A stretch of DNA of 64,000 bases, taken from positions 1-64,000 of the forward strand of contig JACLAT010000044.1 of NCBI GenBank assembly GCA_018105865.1, read 5' to 3'. This stretch comes from Metaphire vulgaris (taxonomy: Eukaryota; Annelida; Clitellata; Crassiclitellata; Megascolecidae). Made by a program: the position numbers and the translations under genes. The notes under the pieces are model-generated. The model did no database searches. It saw only the letters and a program-made list of their open reading frames with translations, and was not told where the DNA came from. Positions 55,850 through 64,000 of the stretch are shown here, piece by piece. The stretch's first letter is position 1; each line of letters opens with the position of its first letter.

Positions 55850-56940
55850 CACCCTTGAGATTGGAGCACCCTGAGGCTAAGCACGTTGAGTAGAGCACTC
55901 TGAGGTCAGAGCACGCTGAGTGGAGGCACTATAGGTGCGGTGCGAGGCTTGAGTGATAGATGCAGTGCGAGGCTTAAGCTGGAGGGCGGTGCGAAGGGTG
56001 CGGAGGCACAGAGTCGTAAGGCGGCGCGATAGATAGGGTGCGGAGACACAGCCATAGGGCAGTGCGATCGGTGCGTGAGAGGCACTGAGCCGAAGGGCGG
56101 CGCGAGGCACTGAGCCATAGGGCGGTGCGATCGGTGCGTGAGAGGCACTGAGCCTAGGGCGGCGCGAGGCACTGAGCCCAGGGCGGTGCGATCGGTGCGT
56201 GAGAGGCACTGAGCCTAGGGCGGCGCGAGGCACTGAGCCCAGGGCGGTGCGATCGGTGCGTGAGAGGCACTGAGCCAGGGCGGTGCGATCGGTGCGTGAG
56301 AGGCACTGAGCCTAGGGCGGCGCGAGGCACTGAGCCATAGGGCGGTGCGATCGGTGCGTGAGAGGCACTGAGCCATAGGGCGGTGCGATCGGTGCGTGAG
56401 AGGCACTGAGCCTAGGGCGGCGCGAGGCACTGAGCCATAGGGCGGTGCGATAGGTGCGAGGCACTGAGTCGTAGGGCGGTGCGACAGGTGCGGTGCGAGG
56501 CATTGAGCTATAGGAGCGACGCGATAGGCACGATCCGAGGCACCGAGATGTAGGTGCGGCGCGATAGGCGCGGTGAGAGGCACTGAGCCGTAGGGCGGTG
56601 CGATAGGTGTGGTGCGAGAGGCACTGGGATACAGGTGCGGCGCGATAGGCGCGGAGACACTGAGCCGTATGGCGGCGCGACAGGCGCGGAGGCACTGAGC
56701 TATGGGTGCGGTGCGTAGGTGCGGTGCGAGGCACTGAGCGTAGGGCGGTGCGTTAATGCGGTAGAGGCACTGAGCGTAGGGCGGTGCGTTGATGCGGTAG
56801 AGGCACTGAGCGTAGGGCGGTGCGTTGATGCGGTAGAGGCACTGAGCGTAGGGCGGTGCGTTGGTGCGGTAGAGGCACTGAGCGTAGGGCGGTGCGAGGC
56901 ACTGAGCGTAAAGGGGCGCGATAGGTGTGGAGAGAGGTAA
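55850..56940. repeat. GC-rich minisatellite, 36- and 61-bp periods
   Basis: Units share GGCACTGAGC and GGGCGGTGCG. At 56080-56440 the unit is about 61 bp (a 25-bp and a 36-bp subunit). At 56730-56890 it is a clean 36-bp unit (GGGCGGTGCGTTGATGCGGT...). Because 36 is divisible by 3, all six frames give long repetitive ORFs (12-residue repeats), which are not genes. Confidence 0.93.
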
Positions 56941-57224
56941 GGTGCACGGAGTGAGGTAAGGTGCGCAGGTAGAGAGGTGAGGCGCACGGAGCCAGATAGA
57001 TAGTGGTGAAAGGACGCTTTAAGGAAAAGATTAAGCGTGGAACGGCGGGAGAAAGTGCAGAGTAGTGCGCAGAGTGACAGGTGGTAGTAAGAGAGCCTGA
57101 GATCTTAGCTAAAAAGCTAAGACGGACGACCACGTGCCTTAGAGTGTGTGCCCTCGTGTGCGTCGAACCGGGCGGAGCCATCTGGAGTTAAGGAGGCGTA
57201 GGAACCTCGATAGGCCCGGTTCGC

Positions 57225-57595
57225 CACAATATCATAAGAAAATTCAGAAGATTCAGCCAGAGGCGTAGCGACGGGGGGTATCACGGTATATATACCCCCC
57301 AAATCAGTCTACCTTAAAGTTTTTTATGTGATTTACATGTGGTTATATGTGGTTTATATGGTTTAGGCCTATGTGGTTTATAGTTAAGATATATATACGC
57401 ACCCAAAATATTTATACCCTTCCAAATCAAATTCCTGGCTACGGCCCTGGATTCAGCATTGCTATTCCATCTTCGGCAGCTGCTGAGCGTCTGTTTAGCA
57501 TAGCAGCCTTAATTGAGATACCAAGAAGAAACAGGCTATCTTATGTAGCGTTAGAAAAGCTTATATTGATCAAACTGAATCAGGGCGCATATTGA
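57225..57595 (+). pseudogene. hAT transposase C-terminal (dimerisation domain) remnant
   Basis: After the MITE, 57450-57595 reads FSIAIPSSAAAERLFSIAAL, IEIPRRNRLSYVALEKLILI and KLNQGAY stop. This is the hAT C-terminal dimerisation domain, with the SSxxxERxFS and RNRL motifs. Upstream coding (KFRRFS) is visible only to about 57225 before repetitive DNA; the DDE core and zinc finger are gone. It places the third-level element as a once-autonomous hAT. Confidence 0.9.
57250..57457. mobile_element. fourth-level hAT MITE, TSD GATTCAGC
   Basis: Body 57258-57449 (192 bp), ends CAGAGGCGTAGCGACGGGGG and CCTGGCTACGGCCCTG, perfect TSD GATTCAGC (57250-57257, 57450-57457). It interrupts hAT transposase coding. 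Same family as 41664-41803. Confidence 0.95.
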
Positions 57596-57689
57596 ATTTC
57601 AGAATTTGATATTATAACCGCTGTCCGCTACATACCACTATGAGGAAGCAGCCTTATTGCTGCATTGCTGACTGGCTGTGCTTATCCCA

Positions 57690-60290
57690 CTCCCATCTTC
57701 TTCTTTAAGTTCTCTGCCCGGAAGCAGGTCCTGGTTCCCATTGGCGCCATCTATCTCTGTCAGCAGCTTGGGTCTTTAATCCTTTGTATCCGTCTTTTGG
57801 CATCATCCAGTGCAGTAGTGATGTACGTGGTCTTCCTCTGTTTATTTTCCCCCCCATGTGCCCTTCCAGTATTGTTTTGAACAACGATTCTCCTCTTAAA
57901 ATGTGGCCCATCCAGTTCCTTTGCCTTTGTTTTATTGTTTGTATTATTGTCTTTTTCTCTTCCACGATATCTAGGACTTCTTTATTGGATATATGTTGAG
58001 TCCAGCTTATTCTTTCCATTCGCCTCCATATCCACATCTCGAACGCCTCCAGTCTTCTGATGTCGTCTTTTCTCATCGTCCATGTCTCTGAGCCATATAA
58101 CACCACACTCCATATCAGTGTTTTAATCATTCTCTTCTTTAGCCCTTTATCGAGATTACTCCTCATTATTTCCTTCCTTTGGTAGAATGCTTCCTTTCCC
58201 ATTGCAATTCTCCTTCTTATTTCGCTTTGACATCTGGCATCTTCCGTGATAAGGCTGCCAAGGTAGCAGAATTGTTTCACTTGTTCTACCTTCTGTCCAT
58301 AGATTGTGATGTTTGCCTCCTTTCCTTGCTCTTTACTGATGACCATCACTTTCGTCTTTTGATGTTAATCCTCATACCATATTCTTCGGATACGAAGGCC
58401 AGTCTATCCATGATGTTTTGTAAGGCTTTTTCTTTGTTTGCTAACATAGCCTGATCGTCTGCAAATCGCAATGCTGGTACCAATACTCCTCCTACTTTGA
58501 TTCCTTCATCCAACTCCTCTAGTGCTTCTTTGATCAGTTCTTCGATGTATATATTGAATAGCAGTGGTGACAGCGGGCATCCCTGTCTTACCCCTCTTCC
58601 AATCTTTCCCGGTTCTGTCATGTCTCCTTCTATTCTTATTCTCACTGCTTGTCCCATGTAGAGATTACCGATTAGCCGTCTTTCTCTCCAATCCACTCCA
58701 AGTCTTCGCAATGCCCTCATTAACTTAACCCAGTCCACTCTATCAAAGGCCTTTCTCATAGTCTACAAAGCATATGTAGACATCCTTGCCATGTTGTATA
58801 CTTCTTTCACTTAGTACTCTTAAAGATCCAATGGCATCCCTAGTCCCCATCCTCTTCTAAATCCAAATTGATCATTGCCAAGGAAGTGGATGCTATCAAC
58901 TTTTGCCTGTATTCTTTTGGTGAGAATTTTCAGAACAATTTTGGCTGCATGACTAACCAAGCTGATCATTCTAAATTCCTCACAATTTACTGCATTCAAT
59001 TTCTTCTCTACAGGAATCATAACTGTCTGTAGGAAGTCTTCTGGCCATATCCCAGTTGCATAAATGTCATGACAAATTTGATATAGTACCTTCCTTCCCT
59101 TCTCTCCGAGTGATTTTAGCATTTCACTGGGTATGTTGTCAACTCCTTCTGCCTTGTTGTTTTCCATTTCTTCTATGGCCTTTGTTATTTCTTCTTCTAT
59201 TATGTCTGGTCCTTTATCCTCCAGCTCTTCATTATATTCTTTTTCACCTAGGTCTATGGGTCTATTATCTTTCATGTAAAGCTCTTCAATGTACTCTTTC
59301 CACCTTTTCTTCACAGTTTCATGATCAGTTAACAGTTTTCCTTCTTTATCTTTAATTGTATTACCACTTCCTCCTCTTCCCGATTTCTTTGTCAGTCCTT
59401 TTACCCTTTTATATACTTGATCATATCTTCCTCTACATTGCATGTCTTCTATTTCTTTGCACTGTTCCTCCCACCATTTCTCTCTTGCACTGTCTGTTGT
59501 TTTCCGTAATTTATTATTTAGTCTTCTGTATTCCTTCTTTGCTTTCTCTGTAGTTTGATGTTTCCAATGCCTCCTCTCCTCCATGAGCTTGATCATTTCT
59601 GATGTAATCCATGGTTTCTTTGCACATTCTCCTTCTTTGTAGCCTAATGTTTTATTGCCTCTTCTGACATAATGTCCTTTAGTTTCTGCCAGCGTTCCTC
59701 AATCGTTTTATTTCCACTTGTTTGCTCAATTCGTTTTTCTATGCCTTCCGATAGTACCTGTCCTTTTTCCTTAATTGCTTCTCTATTCCATTTCTTCTTT
59801 ATCATTTTCCTTTTCCTGATTAATTTGAGGTTTACTTCCATGTTTATGCCCACCAGGTTATGGTCCGTGTCTGCATCTGCTCCTGGGTAGGCACAGGCAT
59901 TCTTTACACTGTTCCGGTATCTCTTTCTAACCATGATGTAATCAATCTGGTGTCTTGATCTATCACCTGGCATTTTCCATGTATACCTCCTTCTTTTTGG
60001 ATGGTTAAACCAAGTGTTTGTTACTATTAACTGTTGGCGCTTGCAGAATTCAACTAGTTCTTTTCCTCTGCTGTTTCTAACACCCAACCCATATGGTCCA
60101 ATGCACCATTCTTCTTTTCCTCTCCAACTGTGGCATTCCAATCACCCATTACAATCACATGGCTCGTGCCTTTTATTTTTCCTAGGTATTCCTCAATTTT
60201 TTTCATACATTAGGTCTACTTCTTCATCCTCATGCGCTGATGTTGGCATGTATACCTGTATCACAACCATATCAACTCAACACTCCCATC
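57690..60290 (-). mobile_element. RTE/CFDP2-like LINE, near full length but frameshifted
   Basis: Right to left: endonuclease C-terminal half (59644-60141; VTNTWFNHPKRRRYTWKMPG, RHQIDYIMVRKR, DADTDHNLV, the SDH-like catalytic block), a linker, RT fingers (58820-59596; NKAEGVDNIPSEMLKSLGEK, DQFGFRRGWG), RT palm (58346-58759; MRKAFDRVDWVKLMRALRRL, GVRQGCPLSPLLFNIYIEEL, LRFADDQAMLANKEKAL), and a C-terminal domain (57705-58349; FCYLGSLITEDARCQ, SETWTMRKDDIRRLEAFEMW, RNWMGHILRGE). At least three frameshifts separate the frames. The catalytic FADD is intact. It inserted in the third-level hAT. Confidence 0.93.
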
Positions 60291-60884
60291 AGACTGTCTG
60301 AAAAAGACTTGCACTTACTGTGTATAAGGTGGCATTGTGCATTTTTATTAAAACAACTCGTTGTTGTCATTAATTCCTAGAGAATGGCATGAGTCTTTAA
60401 CCAATTACAAATTAGCGTCGAAGTAATGATTTTGTGATTTCAAATCAGTTGTGCTGTGATTTTTATTTTAAATCATTTGAAGTACCAACATGTTTATGAT
60501 TTTGACCTTGATTTTTAAAATCAATATTTAGCTGGTGATTTTGATTTTAAATCCTTTTATATGTGATTTTATCCAACACTGGCTACAACCCCCCAAATCC
60601 CCTTGGCTATGCCACTGGCTCAGACTGCCCCTCCCCACAAAACAAAATTTCTCTGCGGATTTGCACGATTTACTTGGTTGCCCTGGTGGGCCCGGACCCG
60701 CGGACTCACCCCCCCCCACCCAGTGCCGCCCCTGTTAACAGCTGCACTTGCCCACTTCTTATATAGTTTAAAACTTAACCAATAGGCCTACCAATGGTTT
60801 TGGAAATTGTACTAATTTCTCGGATTTTATAATTCAGTATGAGTTTTTGTGACGAATTTGTGCGTTTTCTTTATTTTGATAACC

Positions 60885-60998
60885 TATATTTTTAGTGCTG
60901 TTACGGTTAACCGAACCGAAACCGCGGTTTTCGGTTAAAACCGAACCGAAACCGACCGAAATTGCACGAGGTGAAACCGTAACAGCTCTATATATTTA
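60885..60998. mobile_element. small hAT-like MITE, TSD TATATTTW
   Basis: Body 60893-60990 (98 bp), ends TAGTGCTGTTACGGTTAACC and GAAACCGTAACAGCTCTA, flanks TATATTTT/TATATTTA (7 of 8). The interior is GGTTCGG/CCGAACC words. Related GGTCGGTTTCGGTTCGGT occurs at 61692. Confidence 0.72.
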
Positions 60999-61118
60999 TG
61001 CTTAGCTCGTTCGTGGTTGCTGTATGAGCCGAAGTACGACTTGACTTTCTTTAGCCCCTGCATCTTATCAAAAGCAATGGCCTACTATAGGCCTACCATT
61101 GGTTACATTGTGTAATCA

Positions 61119-61519
61119 CTAGAGGGTTGTCCATTAATTATGTCAACAATTTTTGGACAATTTTTGACCCCTACCCCTTGTCAACAACTGTCAACTTTCA
61201 CTTACCCCATAATTACGTCAAAACTTTTGACCCCAAAGATCAATGATAGGTCCCAATAACAAGGTTATTATTTTTTGTGGTAATGACCATTTTTTCCCTT
61301 TTTTGCTCATCGAATGTCAAAATGTGGTGGTGATGGCCTTTTGTCATGCTTTTTCCATTGTAATAAGTATAGTATTCCATGAAATTTCCTATTTTTGATT
61401 ATTTGTAAAAGTGAAATTGTTGACGTCAACTTCTCTTGACTTCCCCCTGTCAACAACTGTCAAACTTTTTCAAACTTCCTCCCCCTAAATTGTTGACGTA
61501 ATTAATGGACAGCCCCTAG
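61119..61519. mobile_element. TA-flanked MITE, copy 2
   Basis: Body about 61121-61517, ends GAGGGTTGTCCATTAATTAT and ACGTAATTAATGGACAGCCC, colinear with 33161-33555 along its whole length. TA dinucleotides flank both ends. Confidence 0.82.
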
Positions 61520-61597
61520 GCCTAATCAACACAAAGTAAAAGTAAAAGTAAAAACACGAGGTTTATATAGCACAGTTTTCAGACAATTTTTGTCTCG

Positions 61598-61629
61598 CAA
61601 TAATAATAATAGTAGTAGTAGTAGTAGTA

Positions 61630-61685
<56 letters not shown>
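61598..61685. repeat. (AAT)n/(AGT)n microsatellite
   Basis: Trinucleotide array. The sequence before it (GGTTTATATAGCACAGTTTT) resembles a LINE 3' UTR read backwards, so it is probably another (AAT)n-tailed end. Confidence 0.9.
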
Positions 61686-61687
<2 letters not shown>

Positions 61688-62235
61688 ATTTCGGTCGGTT
61701 TCGGTTCGGTTTTAACGATATTTTATGTCGTTCACTGATAAAGGCCGGTTTTCCATCGTCAAAGGAACCATCTGGCCTATCGAGATCCGATGGAAAACGA
61801 CTGGATGGCTGTACTCTCATCCTATGGACAGGCAAATACCGCAGATGCGTCATTTGGGACGTTACAGTCGCAGACACATTCGCTGCTTCCTACTGTCATC
61901 AGACAGCATCATCCGCAGGTGCTGCAGCCGAACATGCAGCCGAGAGGAAAAGGGACAAATAGGCCTACCATCAGCTGTGTTCTTCATATCACTTTGTTCC
62001 TATGGCTTGGAAGACAATTGGTCCAATCAACGAAGGTCTTCCGTCTTCACTTCTTAAAGGAAATCGGCAGGATCCTAACACGACAATCTGCAGAGATGAA
62101 AGAGAGACGTCCTTCTCCTACAACGAATGTCCGTGACACTCCAGAGATTTAACGCTGTCGCCTTCCGTGGAACTTTCACATAACAACAACAACAACAACA
62201 ACAACAACAATAATAATAATAATAATAATAATAAA
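61686..62235. repeat. unclassified repeat ending in (ACA)n(AAT)n
   Basis: Two overlapping frames (61725-62057, 61790-62152) show no domain I can name. The segment ends in (ACA)n (62181-62208) then (AAT)n (62209-62234), like the tailed LINE ends elsewhere. Probably a retroelement remnant. Confidence 0.45.
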
Positions 62236-62475
62236 CGTTTCGATAAAATTTAAACATCTCTGAGATCTAGAGGAAATTTTACGGGCAATCAGAGTAACTT
62301 GCGTAATTTGGTTCGGTGCATTTAAAATTTAAATGAAGCGGATGGTTTGGTTTTAAGCATAACCGAGTGGCAACACTGGTCCAGAGATAAACAGATCGTC
62401 CAGTGTTTACGTAATTATATTACATGATGATCATAAGTAAGGCGTGATTGTTTAGATTGCGTTGACATTAGCGTA

Positions 62476-64000
62476 ATGTCACGTATGTTAGACGAAGAAA
62501 TATTGGATTCTGTAAAGGCTGGGGATGATGCGGATACGATTCTGTCGAAGTTTAGTCGTGTTTACAACGGAACTCATTATCCACCGATTGCTGTGTATAG
62601 GACCTTGCTCTTTTGTAGCGCTATACAGTTCAATAATGACGCCCTTGTAATACGTTTGTTGGAGGCAGGATACGATGTCAATTACAACTTTGGTTATGTG
62701 ACTCCGTCTCCTCTGAATGTTGCAATACAAATTGGACGAGAAGATTACGTTAAACAGTTGCTAGAAGTTGGTGCTTCGGTCAACTTGGAGAACAGCACAA
62801 GTGTCACAAATATGATTGATGCCTATACAGCGTTGGAGCTTGCTATTAAATTGGACAGATGGAATCTTGTGCAGCTTTTGACGCCACTATATGATTACCA
62901 AAAGACTAGAACCCGTCGAACTGCTCTGCATTTGGCATGTCTTTATGGTTCACGCCAGTGTATTGAGCTTATTTTAACCACTAGTGAAGGTCAAGCACAA
63001 GTGAACTTGCATGACTGTTGTGATGCTCATTTTCCAGAGGGCTACACTCCCCTGATGCTTGGAGTTCATCATGGTGCATGGTTGGTTGGAAAACTTCTTA
63101 AAAATGGAGCAGATGCAAAATATGTAACTAATAGAACACATCTCAGTGTGCTACATTTGGCATGCTGTCCACAAACTAAAAGAGCTGGTGAGGTTCATAG
63201 ATTTGTTTCCAAAGACCTTCCACAGGTTATCCAACTCTTGGTAGAAGCTGGATGCAACCCAAATCAAAATGAAAAGTGTGGTGATACTCCCTTAAGCTTG
63301 TTAATTACACAAATATCGCAGGAGTTGAATGCCCAAAGAGATGTTAATTATCCTTACGAAATTGATGTTCACAGAGAGGCAGTTCTGAATTCCATATCTA
63401 CTCTTTTACAAATGGGTAGTAATCCAAATGGCCATATCAGAAAGTCATCCATTCTAACTGTTATTCACCAACTGCATTCAATTCTTCGACCTCTGTGCCA
63501 TATTATTTATGATGTGAATGTCAGAGACATTTTTGTTCAGTCTGCTCTGAGTGCTTCTCGTCTTGCAAGAGATTTGTTATGCATGCTGATTTTAAATGGT
63601 GCCAACATAAAGGCTTCTGATGTGGTTGGTTCCAATAATATTGTTGATTATTTCCTGCAGATCATTATTCAAGTCAGCAGTTCTTGGACTGGTGATCACA
63701 AGCAGTTTACATCCGGCATACTTGCTCACTTTGCAGACATATTTCGCATTTTGCTTCTTTCAAGTGATGGGTCATTTCAGTCAAATCTTGTGTTCTATTT
63801 GTTTTTTAAAGAGATATCAGGCAGTGAATTTTTCATAACAGTGCTATTTAACTATTCTGGGAGAAGAAATTTCAAAGCCATTATGAATAAAGTCATGAAA
63901 GAGGTTCAGTATTCAAGTAGCCCTAGTCTTGAAAAGTTGTACATGTTAATAGGGAAAGAACCTGCAACTCTGAAGCACATTGTCCGTGTTAAAATCCTGC
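62476..64000 (+). CDS. ankyrin-repeat, SOCS-box (ASB-like) protein, 3' end outside the window
   Basis: A frame of at least 508 codons runs open to the window edge, from the first ATG after an in-frame TAA at 62434-62436. Ankyrin repeats are recognisable: RLLEAGYDVNYNF (about 60-72) and VKQLLEVGASVNLE (about 93-106), then RTALHLACLYGSRQCIELIL (148-167), GYTPLMLGVHHGAWLVGKLL with LKNGADA, VLHLAC, LVEAGCNPNQNEKCGDTPLS and LLQMGSNPNG. The final residues KEPATLKHIVRVKIL (about 494-508) fit the start of a SOCS box. ASB proteins use it to recruit elongin B/C and cullin-5, with the ankyrin repeats selecting the ubiquitylation substrate. Residues 300-480 are less typical. No intron or frame break is seen. 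Which ASB it is cannot be said. Confidence 0.85.
   Translation, partial: MSRMLDEEILDSVKAGDDADTILSKFSRVYNGTHYPPIAVYRTLLFCSAIQFNNDALVIRLLEAGYDVNYNFGYVTPSPLNVAIQIGREDYVKQLLEVGASVNLENSTSVTNMIDAYTALELAIKLDRWNLVQLLTPLYDYQKTRTRRTALHLACLYGSRQCIELILTTSEGQAQVNLHDCCDAHFPEGYTPLMLGVHHGAWLVGKLLKNGADAKYVTNRTHLSVLHLACCPQTKRAGEVHRFVSKDLPQVIQLLVEAGCNPNQNEKCGDTPLSLLITQISQELNAQRDVNYPYEIDVHREAVLNSISTLLQMGSNPNGHIRKSSILTVIHQLHSILRPLCHIIYDVNVRDIFVQSALSASRLARDLLCMLILNGANIKASDVVGSNNIVDYFLQIIIQVSSSWTGDHKQFTSGILAHFADIFRILLLSSDGSFQSNLVFYLFFKEISGSEFFITVLFNYSGRRNFKAIMNKVMKEVQYSSSPSLEKLYMLIGKEPATLKHIVRVKIL

Larger units (their letters stand above)
54981..60589. mobile_element. third-level hAT, decayed autonomous type, TSD GCTAYAAC
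   Basis: Ends CAGTGTTGGTTGG (54989) and ATCCAACACTG (60581), flanks GCTATAAC/GCTACAAC (7 of 8), splitting the second-level MITE exactly. Near the right end are GATTTTAAATC arrays, common subterminally in hATs. It contains the transposase C-terminus at 57450-57595, a LINE on each strand, a minisatellite and a fourth-level MITE. Confidence 0.88.
54613..60625. mobile_element. second-level hAT MITE, TSD GCTCAGAC
   Basis: Left part 54621-54988 and right part 60582-60617 form one copy of the 52588-52869 family. Ends CAGTGGCGTAGCCAGGATTT and CCCCTTGGCTATGCCACTG, perfect TSD GCTCAGAC (54613-54620, 60618-60625). The left part also carries a 105-bp inserted LINE piece (54791-54895). Confidence 0.93.
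54544..60742. mobile_element. outermost hAT of a four-level nest, TSD TTAACAGY
   Basis: Ends CAGGGGCGGCGCTGG (54552) and CCAGTGCCGCCCCTG (60734) are near-perfect inverted repeats 6183 bp apart. Flanks are TTAACAGT/TTAACAGC (7 of 8). Removing the inner elements leaves only about 185 bp of this MITE (54552-54620 and 60618-60734). Confidence 0.88.

Noticed and set aside
55850..56940. CRISPR-like array
   Set aside because: Tandem units are contiguous with no unique spacers, and the genome is animal.
55877..57181. Several 88-142-codon frames on the minus strand
   Set aside because: All derive from the 36/61-bp minisatellite; repeated SASHAPIAPP-type residues reflect the DNA period.
61725..62152. 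Two overlapping 110-120-codon frames
   Set aside because: Different frames of the same repeat-like segment with a trinucleotide tail; no domain.

Overview
The window is animal (metazoan) nuclear DNA. It is AT-rich, has spliced genes with GT-AG introns and is packed with transposable elements. The host genes, Twist and the planar-polarity/ciliogenesis gene FUZ, point to a bilaterian invertebrate. The many hAT, CR1/L2-like and RTE-like elements and the frequent TAGGCCTA-type words would suit a marine invertebrate, perhaps a deuterostome, but the phylum cannot be fixed from this sequence.

Four host genes are supported. (1) 3316-15633, plus strand: FUZ, ten recognisable exons running to the stop codon. 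The N-terminal exon was not found, and two exons each lack one base. (2) 19467-20321, minus strand: an intact 284-codon ORF with a ParB/sulfiredoxin-like N-terminal domain and a Cys-rich tail; its function is unknown. (3) 46761-49104, plus strand: a two-exon Twist gene, bHLH in exon 1 and WR box in exon 2. (4) 62476-64000, plus strand: an ankyrin-repeat protein ending in what looks like the start of a SOCS box (ASB-like), cut off by the window edge. No tRNA or rRNA gene, operon or CRISPR array was seen. These are separate loci and nothing shows that they act together.

Most of the rest is mobile DNA. The dominant class is hAT: about 25 insertions, of which 20 have an 8-bp target-site duplication (TSD) read directly (13 perfect, 7 with one mismatch). 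They form nests: 12.0-13.1 kb, 31.4-32.9 kb, 45.1-46.6 kb, and a four-level nest at 54.55-60.73 kb. In the last, an outer hAT contains a second, the second contains a third, and the third carries a hAT transposase C-terminus that is itself split by a fourth. Many of these elements, with different terminal inverted repeats (TIRs), share an internal word, GACAAGCAAAAAAGGTCATC or its complement, often two or three times per element.

Non-LTR retrotransposon remnants occur throughout: RTE/CFDP2-like with ATG-rich tails, and CR1/L2-like ending in (AAT)n. There is one mariner transposase remnant at 43.9-44.2 kb, tRNA-derived SINEs (one with a 32-bp TSD) and two copies of a TA-flanked MITE. Simple repeats are common: (TG)n, (AT)n, (TC)n, (AAT)n, and a 36/61-bp GC-rich minisatellite at 55.85-56.94 kb.
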